Assembly (NCBI GenBank): GCA_040768665.1
Contig: JAXGMN010000022.1
Span: 169,075-233,074, forward strand
Direction: 5' to 3'
DNA from: JABWBD01 sp040768665
Lineage (GTDB): Bacteria > Planctomycetota > Planctomycetia > Pirellulales > Thermoguttaceae
DNA: 64,000 nucleotides
The notes under the pieces are model-generated. The model ran no database searches. It was not told where the DNA came from and worked only from the letters and a program-made list of their open reading frames with translations. A program made the position numbers and the translations under genes. Every line of letters starts with the position of its first letter. Position 1 is the first letter of the stretch. Of this stretch, positions 52,535-60,698 are shown one piece after another.

Positions 52535-52640
52535 TGGTCTGATGAAAGAAGGGACAGGCACCGCAAGTAATCGCGGGTGAATGGGACTGAAGATGTAGAT
52601 ATTAGGTCTTGCGGAGCCAGTCCCCTCTTTTATCAGACCA
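52535..52640. repeat. Hairpin element, GGGAC(T/A)GGC family, TGGTCTGAT outer arms
   Basis: Left arm 52535-52567 (starting TGGTCTGATGAAAGAAGGGA) and right arm 52608-52640 (starting CTTGCGGAGCCAGTCCCC) pair along most of their length. A half copy with the same TGATGAAAAAGGGGACAGGC arm is at about 48057. The element lies upstream of the Hpt gene. The remaining 300 bp before the cysteine-rich gene hold no gene I can support. Confidence 0.8.
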
Positions 52641-52955
52641 TTGCCGAGGTCTCGTCGTTTGCCCCGAAGCTCACAAAACCATACTTCAGAGCTCCGAGCG
52701 AGGCGGTGGCGGACTCGTGCGAAATCGGTCAAACCGTCTGCAACCGCGGCTTTCGCCCCGCGGCACATCGGACCTATTCGGTACAACCGGACTTGGAGGG
52801 CCGAGAAGCCAGGTGGAATTGGGATATCTGGCTAAGAAAACCAGACGTCCTCCGTCGATACGGTTCGTTAGATTGGCGGCAGAGCAAGTCATGAAGCCCA
52901 GTACCGCCCGTATCCCCTGTTGGTTTCCCTATCAACTGCGTTAAGGAGTGTATCG

Positions 52956-53405
52956 ATGAACCGTCGTGTCCTTCTCCCGGCGTTGGCTGCGCTGGCCCTG
53001 CTGGCCGCATCGACAACCAGTGCCCAAGCTGGCTGGTTCCGCGGTCTGTGTGGTCCGTCGTGCTGCGAGCCGGCCTGCTGTGAGCCCGCTTGTTGCGAGC
53101 CGGCCTGCTGCGATCCCTGCTGCGATCCGTGTTGCAGGCCCAATCTCTTCCAGAAGCTCCGCGCGAAGCTGCAGAGCTGCTGCGCCCCGGTCTGCTGCGA
53201 ACCGGCGTGTGAGCCGGCCTGCTGCGAGCCGGCCTGTGCTCCTGCGCCGTGCGCCCCCGCCTGCGAGCCGGCCTGCTGCGATCCCTGCTGCAAGCCCGGT
53301 CTGTTCCAGAGGCTTCGCGCGAAGATGCAGAGCTGCTGCGCCCCGGTCTGCTGTGAGCCGGCCTGCTGCGAGCCCGCTTGTGCGCCCGCGGGTTGCTGCA
53401 ACTGA
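52956..53405 (+). CDS. Secreted cysteine-repeat protein (CCEPACC repeats)
   Basis: A 149-residue protein with a signal peptide (VLLPALAALALLAASTTSAQA, cut near residue 25) and a mature part in which 36 of about 124 residues are Cys. It is built of CCEPACC/CCDPCC repeats. Two longer modules of the form P-(N/G)-LFQ-(K/R)-LRAK-(L/M)-QSCCAPVCCEP are separated by about 50 residues. AAGGAG precedes ATG 52956 by 7 bases and a terminator-like hairpin follows, so it is a complete single-gene unit. Metal binding or a disulfide-rich surface layer or matrix role is inference. No named family is recognised; CC-rich proteins are frequent in planctomycetes. Confidence 0.85.
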   Translation: MNRRVLLPALAALALLAASTTSAQAGWFRGLCGPSCCEPACCEPACCEPACCDPCCDPCCRPNLFQKLRAKLQSCCAPVCCEPACEPACCEPACAPAPCAPACEPACCDPCCKPGLFQRLRAKMQSCCAPVCCEPACCEPACAPAGCCN

Positions 53406-53447
53406 TCCAGTGGCACGCCGAGGTTGAACCAACCTCTCTACGTGAGC

Positions 53448-53490
53448 CACAAACGGCTCGCCTCATGCAAGCATGAGCGGGCCGTTTGTG
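53448..53490 (+). terminator. Terminator-like hairpin after the cysteine-repeat gene
   Basis: CACAAACGGC (53448-53457) pairs with GCCGTTTGTG (53481-53490), with further pairing inside (CATG...CATG), followed by CTTTCTT. It is a strong stem with a weak T-tract, placed 43 bp after the stop codon. Confidence 0.6.
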
Positions 53491-53561
53491 CTTTCTTGAC
53501 GCGACCGTGCCGGTAGGATCAGAGATGGCGCAGCTTGCGTTTGCCGAAGTGGACGGCGATT

Positions 53562-53588
53562 CCAGGTCCCGCCCAAGCGGGACCTACC
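53562..53588. repeat. REP-like palindrome
   Basis: CCAGGTCCCGCCCAAGCGGG continuing ACCTACC, a compact copy of the 3828-3915 family. It lies between the cysteine-repeat gene and the end of the dehydrogenase gene. Confidence 0.75.
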
Positions 53589-53593
53589 GGTGG

Positions 53594-54919
53594 TCACCAG
53601 GCCTTTGTCACGCCGGGTATGGCCGCTGCATAGCTGCCATCGGCGTCGGGCATCACCGGCGGTTTTCCGTCGAGGGAATACTTCTCCGGGCCGAGACGCA
53701 GCCCCGACTGCGTTGCCTCGTCCCAGGTCACCAGGTTTCCGCTGTAGGTCGCCATCCGCCCCATCACTGCCGTCATGCTGCTGGTTGCGCCGTAGTCGCC
53801 TTCGCAACGGTAGGGGCCGTCGCCTCGGATACTGGCGATCAGGTCGATGTGTTCTTGCTGGTAGGGATTGCCGGCCGCTCCGAGGCGGCGGAGATCGCGA
53901 GGCGTGAGCTTCCCAAAGCCCCAGGGCCCGCTGCCGAGCGTGATCGAACCTTTGGTGCCGTGTACGTTGTCGGACACCTGCACCCAGGCGGCCGCCTGCT
54001 GCCGTGCCTGGGCAAACAGCCGCACGCCATTGGCATACTCGAACTCCACGGCGTGATGGTCCCAAAAATCCCCGTTGCCGGGTCCGAAGCGGACCTGTCG
54101 ACCGCCCATCCCTTGGGCCCGCACCGGATGGCCCTCCATGACCCAATTCGCCACGTCGAGTTCATGGGTCGATTGCTCGACGATATGATCGCCGCAGAGC
54201 CAGACGAACATTCCCCAGTACCGGATCTGGTACTCCATCTCGCTCATGCCTTCCGGCTTCGTCTGTCCTGCGCGGCCGCCGCCCATCACGTTGAAATACG
54301 TCCGCAGGAAGAGCACATCGCCGATCTCTCCGTTGCGGATTCGCTCGACCCCCTCGAGGTAATTTCTCTGATGGCGGCGCTGGAGACCGACTACCACCGA
54401 CAACTTCTTCTGCCGGGCCTCTTCGTTGGCGGCCAGCAGCGCCCGATAGCCCGGGGCATCGACGCACAGCGGCTTCTCCATGAAGACGTGTTTCCCCGCT
54501 TTCACCGCGGCCGTGTACTGGGCGGGACGGAAATGGGGGGGCGTCGCCAGGAGCACCAGATCTACTCCGGCATCGAGGACCTTCTCGCAGGCATCGAAAC
54601 CGAGAAACTGCCGCTCCTCGGGCACGTCGATTTTCGGCCGCAAGTCGTCGTACTTCGTGAGATTGAACAAGCTTGCTTTCGCGCGGTCGGCAAACAGATC
54701 GCCTACGGCAATCAGCCTTACGGAGTCGGCGGCCAGCAGTGCCTCGCGGCAAGCACCGGTACCCCGGTTGCCGCAGCCGACCAGCGCGATCTTGATCACG
54801 TCACTGCCCGCAGCGTGTGCGGACCGGGCGACATGGAGACAGGCGGCGAGTGAGATCGTGGAAGCGGCTGCGCTGCTAGCAGAAGGGAGTTCGCGGGGTG
54901 GAGTCGGTCCGTGGGGCAT
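53594..54919 (-). CDS. Exported Gfo/Idh/MocA family oxidoreductase
   Basis: A 441-residue dehydrogenase-like protein. The N-terminus (MPHGPTPPRELPSASSAAAS and a hydrophobic stretch to ARSAHAAG) is a signal-like segment without a clear twin Arg. The core has IKIALVGCGNRGTGACREAL, VFMEKPLCVDAPGYRALLAA, GDHIVEQSTHELDVANWVM and YGATSSMTAVMGRMATYSG. It is the paralogue of 17592-18944. The ATG at 54919 has GAGGAA 9 bases upstream. With the GH5 enzyme and sulfatase upstream on the same strand, it may belong to a polysaccharide-use group, though gaps of about 100 bp leave co-transcription unproven. Confidence 0.87.
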   Translation of the reverse strand: MPHGPTPPRELPSASSAAASTISLAACLHVARSAHAAGSDVIKIALVGCGNRGTGACREALLAADSVRLIAVGDLFADRAKASLFNLTKYDDLRPKIDVPEERQFLGFDACEKVLDAGVDLVLLATPPHFRPAQYTAAVKAGKHVFMEKPLCVDAPGYRALLAANEEARQKKLSVVVGLQRRHQRNYLEGVERIRNGEIGDVLFLRTYFNVMGGGRAGQTKPEGMSEMEYQIRYWGMFVWLCGDHIVEQSTHELDVANWVMEGHPVRAQGMGGRQVRFGPGNGDFWDHHAVEFEYANGVRLFAQARQQAAAWVQVSDNVHGTKGSITLGSGPWGFGKLTPRDLRRLGAAGNPYQQEHIDLIASIRGDGPYRCEGDYGATSSMTAVMGRMATYSGNLVTWDEATQSGLRLGPEKYSLDGKPPVMPDADGSYAAAIPGVTKAW

Positions 54920-55030
54920 CGGAGGCATTTCCTCGATCGAGCGGGGTGTGGAGTTTCTGCCGAAGCATGTGCGATTCATTCTACCAGCTTGCCGTCTCGC
55001 CGCACAAATCCTGCCCGGCACTTTGTGGGC

Positions 55031-56566
55031 TCAATACCGCTTGAGCAGCTCGAGCATCTTTCGGTCGAGCTGATGCCCGTGGAAATCTTCGTACTGGACG
55101 TCCTCGCGACCGCTGTCGAGGATGCCGAACGGACCGCGGAAATTCCACAGGGCCCAGCCGAAGCCCGCCTTCTGCCAGTTTGCCAGGCAGTCTTCCATCC
55201 AGGCAAGCACGACATCGTGGGGCGTCCGGTTGAAGGCACCGAACTCGCCGACCATCACGCCGATCCTTTTCGCCCGAGCATCATTCCAGGGGACGATCAT
55301 GGTGTCCCAAAGCCACTGGCGATCCTCCATCGTGCGGCTTACGAATGGACTACCGCTCGACGAGGGCTCGTAGCGGACGGTCGCGGGCGGCTCGTCCCAT
55401 CCGGCCCGCAGCGTCAGCACGTCCTCGGCCGTGTTCGGCCGCTTCAGGCCGATTTCGGTGAGCGTCATCCAGTCGCCCCCGGTCACCGCGACTTCCACGC
55501 GTCGGGTCCCTGAGGGGATCGTCACTTCATAGTCGCGGTCATACGTGCAACGGTAGATCTTCCATTGCGGCTGGTACTCGGATTTTTTCCATTCGCCCTT
55601 GCCGTCGCCGCACTGGAAATGGTTTTCCCAGACCTTCTCGCCGTCGGCACGGGCGACGAGCATGGCCTGGGAGGAAACACTCATTACGTGCAGCCGGAGC
55701 CGGGTCTCCGTCTCAAACGGCCCTTCGACGACCATCGGCTTCAGCGATTCGGGCTTCAGCCCGCCCTTATGCGGCGCATAGAGTGTTCCATAGGCTTGCG
55801 GTCTCGGCCAGGTCGGCACCGGGTACTGGTCGGATCCGGCGACCCAGCTTGCCTTGTAATGGGTGATGTCCATCGGCACGTAGCCGCGGGTCGCCTGGGC
55901 GATCTTCAGATCGGCCAATTCGAGGACCGGATGCTTTCCCCATTGCAGCCCGTCGGAAACGATCAGCCGCTGAGGATCCTCGGCGCGGATTGCCGCTGCG
56001 ATCTTCTCGACGACGCCGATGTAGACTTCCGGCTCGACGTTGGCCGGTTCGTTGAAGAGATTGAAGCTCAACCGCTCGTTCGGGATACCGCGGCAACGGC
56101 GGGCGAACTCGGCCCAGTGCATCGCGCAGACGCGCTGGGCCTCGGGATCCGTCCAAAGGCTTTTTCGCTCCGGCGGCCTGGCCACCGTGTAGCCCGGGGC
56201 GCGATGGAAGTTGATCAGCACGTGGATTCCGTACTTGCCGCCCCATGCCACTGCCTGATCGATTTCTTTGAGGGAGGCTTCATGGAATTGTGTCCAGTCT
56301 TCTCCGCGGATCCACGAGCGGTAGTCCATCGGCAGGCGGACGAAATTAAACCCCAACTCCTGGATCAGCCGGAAGTCTTCCTCCAAAAAGGGTCCGCTCC
56401 GGTCTCGCTGGAATTTCTCGAGCAGGTTGAACCCTCGCCACCGCGGCAGGTGTTCGGGACTCGGCTTGGGGAGCGAGTCTGGCTGGACGCCGGCAGCGCA
56501 GGCCGGGCTCCCGGCCGCGAGGAAGGTGAAAACCGTCAACAGGCTCGCTACGATTGGATGTTTCAT
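55031..56566 (-). CDS. Secreted glycoside hydrolase family 5 (cellulase-type) enzyme with inserted domain
   Basis: A 511-residue secreted beta-glycanase-like protein. It has a signal peptide (IVASLLTVFTFLAAGSPACA), then the GH5 start PRWRGFNLLEKFQ and FNFVRLPMDYRSWIRGEDW. The acid/base Glu is in FNLFNEPANVEP (about residue 173) and the nucleophile Glu in GVMVGEFGAFNR (about 441). About 130 residues between (roughly 272-400) form an extra beta-rich domain (LRLHVMSVSSQAMLVARADG, VEVAVTGGDWMTLTEIGLKR) that looks like a carbohydrate-binding module inserted in the barrel. Start ATG 56566. It is transcribed after the sulfatase gene, which suggests action on a sulfated polysaccharide; that is inference. 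Confidence 0.88.
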   Translation of the reverse strand: MKHPIVASLLTVFTFLAAGSPACAAGVQPDSLPKPSPEHLPRWRGFNLLEKFQRDRSGPFLEEDFRLIQELGFNFVRLPMDYRSWIRGEDWTQFHEASLKEIDQAVAWGGKYGIHVLINFHRAPGYTVARPPERKSLWTDPEAQRVCAMHWAEFARRCRGIPNERLSFNLFNEPANVEPEVYIGVVEKIAAAIRAEDPQRLIVSDGLQWGKHPVLELADLKIAQATRGYVPMDITHYKASWVAGSDQYPVPTWPRPQAYGTLYAPHKGGLKPESLKPMVVEGPFETETRLRLHVMSVSSQAMLVARADGEKVWENHFQCGDGKGEWKKSEYQPQWKIYRCTYDRDYEVTIPSGTRRVEVAVTGGDWMTLTEIGLKRPNTAEDVLTLRAGWDEPPATVRYEPSSSGSPFVSRTMEDRQWLWDTMIVPWNDARAKRIGVMVGEFGAFNRTPHDVVLAWMEDCLANWQKAGFGWALWNFRGPFGILDSGREDVQYEDFHGHQLDRKMLELLKRY

Positions 56567-56607
56567 CGTACAACCTTTGGCAACGAACAATGCTTGAAAG
56601 ACCCGGT

Positions 56608-58365
56608 TTACCGCTCCTGTCGCGACACCTCTACCTGGTACACCCCCCGTCGCTTCCCGTCCCGGCTCAGGGCCGCCTCAACAGTGGCATTGCCGGCCGA
56701 AAGTTCGATGCTTTCGAACGTGTATGCTTTCGAGCCGCTCTGCACGTAGCCGCGGCAAGTCTTGCCGTTGATGGCAATCTCCGCGGTTTCGGACGCGTTG
56801 GCTGCTTCGAACACCAGCCGGACATCGTACTTGCCGCCTCGATCGATCTGCAACTGCCAATGCCCGATCGAATCGCGGCCCCAGGTTCCTCCTCGCCAGT
56901 CCTGGCGGGTGAGCACGGTGGGATTCTCGTGCGGTGTGCCGACCACGATTCGCGGCGGGGCGTAGTTGTCCGGACGCGTCGTGGAGACGTCGTCGAACCA
57001 GGCGTCGTACGCGGTCTTCAAGCGAGTCGCGATCTCCGGCTTATCTTCGATCAGATTCCGCGTTTCGCCCGGATCCTCAGCGACGTTGTAGAGCTCGAAC
57101 TTCGGCTCGCCGGGAAGCGTCTCGTGTCCGAATCCACCGGCGTTGAGGAGTTTCCAGGCCCCTTGGCGAACCATAAACTGGTGATAACGGACCGGCTGGT
57201 CGCCACGGTGAGACTGGAGGACGATCGGCCGCTCGGGCCACTCGGTCTTGTCTCCCACGAGCAGCGGCAAGAAACTTCGGCCGTCGAGCTTGACGTTCTT
57301 CGGCGGCTCGACGCCGCAGGCGTCGAGGATCGTCGGCATCAGATCAAAATGGGCCACGGGCTCGTCGCGCGACATGCCTGCTTTGAGCTTTGCCGGCCAG
57401 CGGATCCAAAGCGGCGAGCGAATTCCGCCCTCGTGTACGTCGGCCTTGCTGCCGCGGAACGGCCCCACGTAGCGGCGTCCCGCGGGGCCATTGTCGACCA
57501 GGTACAGAACCATCGTGTTTTCGGCCAGTTCCAAGGCCTCCAGCCTCTCCAGGAGTCGCCCCACGTTCTGGTCGATATTCGTGACCATGGCCGCGATCCG
57601 CGCCAGCCGGTCGACCTGGGCCGCCAACTGCTTCTCGGGCAGCGGGCCGATAAGCAGCCTAGCCACTTGCTCAGCCTTGGCCTGGTAATGCTCGCGCAGA
57701 CCCTCGGGCACGTCGTGGAAAGGATCGTGGGGCGCATTCGTCGGCAGGTAAACGAAGAAACTCCGCCGGGCCTGGCGCGACTGTTCGATAAAGTCCAACG
57801 CGGCGTCGAAGTAGACGTCGGTACAGAAGCCCTTGGTCTGGACCTGCTTGCCGTTGCGGAAGAGGATTGGGTCCGTGTATCGGTGGTCGTTTTCCAGCGG
57901 TTCGGAAGGCTGGGCCAGGCCGCCCCCGCGGTGCACCAGCGCCTGCTCGAATCCCTGGTCGATCGGCCGCATCGGATAGCAGTCGCCGAGGTGCCACTTG
58001 CCGAAAACTCCGGTGGCGTAGCCGGCATCGTTCAAGACCTCCGCGATCGTGACCTCCTCGGGATCCATCATCGAGCGGCCGAGATACGTATCGATCACGC
58101 GGGTGCGATAGTTGTAGCGGCCCGTCATCAAGTTCGCGCGAGTCGGCGAGCAGACCGGGCTGACGTAGAACGTTCGCATCCAGGCGCTCTGGCGGGCCAT
58201 CCGATCGATATTCGGTGTTTCGATCACTGGATTACCGGTGATGCCGAAATCTCCGTATCCCTGGTCGTCGCTCATCATGAGCACGACGTTCGGGCGCTCG
58301 GCCGCGCGGGATCCATGAACGAATCCGATCGACACGACCAGTGCGAGACAAACGAAGCGTTGCAT
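56608..58365 (-). CDS. Secreted sulfatase (type I, formylglycine)
   Basis: A 585-residue arylsulfatase-type enzyme with a signal peptide (FVCLALVVSIGFVHGSRA). Metal-binding residues are in LMMSDDQGYGDFG (about 30-42). The formylglycine Cys is in VCSPTRANLMTGRYNYRT (C72, CxPxR motif). FGKWHLGDCYP, YLPTNAPHDPFHDV and YLVDNGPAGRR, PFRGSKADVHEGGIR are the remaining sulfatase blocks. An extra C-terminal beta domain (about residues 460-585, VRLVFEAANASETAEIAING) follows the catalytic domain. It removes sulfate esters, probably from polysaccharides; planctomycetes carry many such enzymes. The GH5 gene is 41 bp downstream. Confidence 0.93.
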   Translation of the reverse strand: MQRFVCLALVVSIGFVHGSRAAERPNVVLMMSDDQGYGDFGITGNPVIETPNIDRMARQSAWMRTFYVSPVCSPTRANLMTGRYNYRTRVIDTYLGRSMMDPEEVTIAEVLNDAGYATGVFGKWHLGDCYPMRPIDQGFEQALVHRGGGLAQPSEPLENDHRYTDPILFRNGKQVQTKGFCTDVYFDAALDFIEQSRQARRSFFVYLPTNAPHDPFHDVPEGLREHYQAKAEQVARLLIGPLPEKQLAAQVDRLARIAAMVTNIDQNVGRLLERLEALELAENTMVLYLVDNGPAGRRYVGPFRGSKADVHEGGIRSPLWIRWPAKLKAGMSRDEPVAHFDLMPTILDACGVEPPKNVKLDGRSFLPLLVGDKTEWPERPIVLQSHRGDQPVRYHQFMVRQGAWKLLNAGGFGHETLPGEPKFELYNVAEDPGETRNLIEDKPEIATRLKTAYDAWFDDVSTTRPDNYAPPRIVVGTPHENPTVLTRQDWRGGTWGRDSIGHWQLQIDRGGKYDVRLVFEAANASETAEIAINGKTCRGYVQSGSKAYTFESIELSAGNATVEAALSRDGKRRGVYQVEVSRQER

Positions 58366-58512
58366 GAGGATTCCTCCGCGGGTGGTCGACAGCTTCGCAC
58401 ATTCTACTTCGCCGGCCGCATCGAGAACAACCGCCGGGGCCGGGAATGTGGGGCAGGCCTTTGTGGCAGACGGCGGCACGGATGACGAGGATCACGGAGA
58501 GCCTACGGCCTC

Positions 58513-59649
58513 TCACAGCGCCTGGTCGAGGTCTTCCCAGAGATCCTCCGCGGCTTCCAATCCCACAGAAAGGCGAATCAGCTCGTCGGTGATGCCGTGC
58601 GCCACCCGGTCGGCGCGATCGTAGCTGGCGTGGGACATGGAGGCGGGCTGTTCGATGAGCGATTCCACCGCGCCGAGGCTGACGGCGAGTTGGAAAAGAC
58701 GGGTGCTCTCGACGACTTTCTTGGCGGCTGCATAGTCTCCTTCCACCTCGAAGCTGAGCATGGCCCCAAACCCGCCGTCCATTTGCCGGCCGGCAATCTG
58801 GTGGCCCGGATGATCGGGCAGTCCGGGATAAAGGACGCGTCGAACGCGCCGATCGTTCGCCAGCCGGTCGGCAAGCAGTGCCGCGGTGTGGCATTGCTCT
58901 CGGAGGCGCAACTCAAGGGTTTTTATTCCACGGGAGCAGAGAAAGGCTTCCAGCGGCCCCATGACGGCCCCGGTCGCATTTTGGATGAAGTAAAGCCGGT
59001 CGTAGAGTTCTCTGTCGCGGACGACCAAGGCTCCACCCAGAAGATCGCTGTGTCCTCCAAGGTACTTGGTCGCCGAGTGCATGACGATGTCGGCGCCGAG
59101 CTCCAGGGGGCGGGTCAGAACGGGCGTGGCGAAGGTGCTGTCGACCCCGAGCAGTGCGCCGTGGCGGTGGGTGAGTTCGGCGCACGCGGCGATATCGGCG
59201 ATCGACATCAAGGGATTTCCGGGACTCTCGATCCACACCAGACGTGTGCGAGCGTCGATCGCGGCGTCCAGGGCATCAAGATCCGTGATCGGTGCGAGGC
59301 GAACGTCGACCCGGTTTGGTTGCACGATCTTGTGCAGCAACCGGTAGGTGCCGCCGTAGATATCGGCCCCGGCGACGACGCGGTCGCCGGGGCGGAGAAG
59401 CATGGTCACGCAGTGCGTCGCGGCCATTCCCGAGGAAAACGCCAGGCAGCCGGTGCCGGATTCCAACGAGGCCAGCGTGGTTTCCAGGGCCTTGCGGGTC
59501 GGATTGCCGCTGCGGGAATAGTCGAACTCGCCCCACTGGCCCGCCCCCGGTTGGACGAATGTGCTGGCGAAGTGCACCGGTGGCACGACGGCGCCCGTAG
59601 CCGGGTCGCGCTCGTTGCCGACGTGGATTGCGCGGGTGCGGAAACGCAT
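58513..59649 (-). CDS. Cystathionine gamma-synthase/beta-lyase family PLP enzyme
   Basis: A 378-residue trans-sulfuration enzyme. It begins FRTRAIHVGNERDPATGAVV, PPVHFASTF. It has FDYSRSGNPTRKALETTLAS (PLP phosphate contacts, YSRxxNP), LAFSSGMAATHCVTMLL, WIESPGNPLM and the Schiff-base Lys in VMHSATKYLGGHSDLLGGAL (about residue 197). The motif set fits MetB, MetC and MGL types; which reaction it catalyses (Cys to cystathionine, or lysis) cannot be separated by eye. It lies 8 bp downstream of trpS, in a minus-strand run pyrD-trpS-this gene. Confidence 0.9.
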   Translation of the reverse strand: MRFRTRAIHVGNERDPATGAVVPPVHFASTFVQPGAGQWGEFDYSRSGNPTRKALETTLASLESGTGCLAFSSGMAATHCVTMLLRPGDRVVAGADIYGGTYRLLHKIVQPNRVDVRLAPITDLDALDAAIDARTRLVWIESPGNPLMSIADIAACAELTHRHGALLGVDSTFATPVLTRPLELGADIVMHSATKYLGGHSDLLGGALVVRDRELYDRLYFIQNATGAVMGPLEAFLCSRGIKTLELRLREQCHTAALLADRLANDRRVRRVLYPGLPDHPGHQIAGRQMDGGFGAMLSFEVEGDYAAAKKVVESTRLFQLAVSLGAVESLIEQPASMSHASYDRADRVAHGITDELIRLSVGLEAAEDLWEDLDQAL

Positions 59650-59656
59650 GAGACCC

Positions 59657-60652
59657 TCACTGTCCGGTGGGACGAATTCGATCGCCGGATTTCACACCGC
59701 AGGCCAACTGCGCGCGGAGCAGGACCTCGGCCGCTTTCTTTCTCGCGCGCGCGGCGCCATCCCCGAGGATTTCGCGAACCTGTTCCGGGTGGGCTTCCAA
59801 TTCTGTGCGCCGCCGGCGTGCCTCGGCGAAGTAGGATTCCGCCAAATCCGCCAGAACCTTTTTGACCTCTCCGTAGCCAAATCCGCCGTGGCGGTATTTG
59901 TCGGCCATCTCGTTGCGCTGGCGGTCGTCGGCAAACAGGCTGTAAAGCTGGAACAGATGATCCGACTCGGGGGCCTTAGGCTCTTCGACCGGACGCGAGT
60001 CGGTGACGATCCGCATGATTTTCTTCCGCAGCGTTTTCGGATCCTCGAAGACCTCGAGGGTGTTGTTGTAGCTCTTGGACATTTTTTCGCCGTCCGTGCC
60101 GGGCACACGGGCCGAGGTATCGAGGATCTTCGACTTGGGCAGGACGAACGTTTCCCCGAAGAGGTGGTTGAAGCTCGCCGCCAGATCGCGGCACACCTCG
60201 ATGTGTTGGACCTGGTCCTCGCCGACGGGCACGACGTCGGAGTCGTACATGAGGATGTCGGCGGCCATCAGCACCGGGTAGGTGAACAACCCCGCGTCGG
60301 CCGTCAGCCCGCGGGCTTTCTTGTCCTTGTAGGCGTGGCACCGCTCCAGCAGGCCCATCGGGGTGCCGGTCATGAGAAGCCAGCAAAGCTCGGAGACTTC
60401 AGGTACATCGGATTGCACGAAGAGCGTGGCCTTTTCCGGATCGAGCCCCAGCGCCAGCAGATCCATCGCGGCGTCGAGCGTATTGCGGACGAGTTGCGCG
60501 GGGTCGCGAACGGTAGTCAGCGCGTGCAGGTTGGCGATGAAGTAGAAGGCGTCGTCGCGTTTGCCCTGCAAATCGATGTACTGGCGGATTGCGCCGAAGT
60601 AATTGCCCCAGTGAAATCGGCCCGTGGGTTGGATACCGGAAAGGACTCGCAT
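59657..60652 (-). CDS. trpS: Tryptophanyl-tRNA synthetase
   Basis: A 331-residue class Ic synthetase, normal length for the short bacterial TrpRS. It charges tRNA-Trp. It starts MRVLSGIQPTGRFHWGNYFG (HIGH-like motif as FHWGNY). It has FIANLHALTT, SDVPEVSELCWLLM, ADILMYDSDVVPVGEDQVQH (Trp binding) and the KMSKS loop as GEKMSKSYNNTLEVF (about residue 196). The ATG at 60652 is the natural start. It lies between pyrD and the trans-sulfuration gene on the same strand. Confidence 0.96.
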   Translation of the reverse strand: MRVLSGIQPTGRFHWGNYFGAIRQYIDLQGKRDDAFYFIANLHALTTVRDPAQLVRNTLDAAMDLLALGLDPEKATLFVQSDVPEVSELCWLLMTGTPMGLLERCHAYKDKKARGLTADAGLFTYPVLMAADILMYDSDVVPVGEDQVQHIEVCRDLAASFNHLFGETFVLPKSKILDTSARVPGTDGEKMSKSYNNTLEVFEDPKTLRKKIMRIVTDSRPVEEPKAPESDHLFQLYSLFADDRQRNEMADKYRHGGFGYGEVKKVLADLAESYFAEARRRRTELEAHPEQVREILGDGAARARKKAAEVLLRAQLACGVKSGDRIRPTGQ

Positions 60653-60698
60653 ATTGGTTTTTTCGTGTGCAGGATTCGAATGCGTGGGCGGCGGTGGA

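Noticed and set aside
52889..53466. Minus-strand open frames across the cysteine-repeat gene (Gln/Ala/Arg-rich)
   Set aside because: They are mirror images of the CCEPACC repeat coding; the plus strand has the signal peptide and ribosome-binding site.
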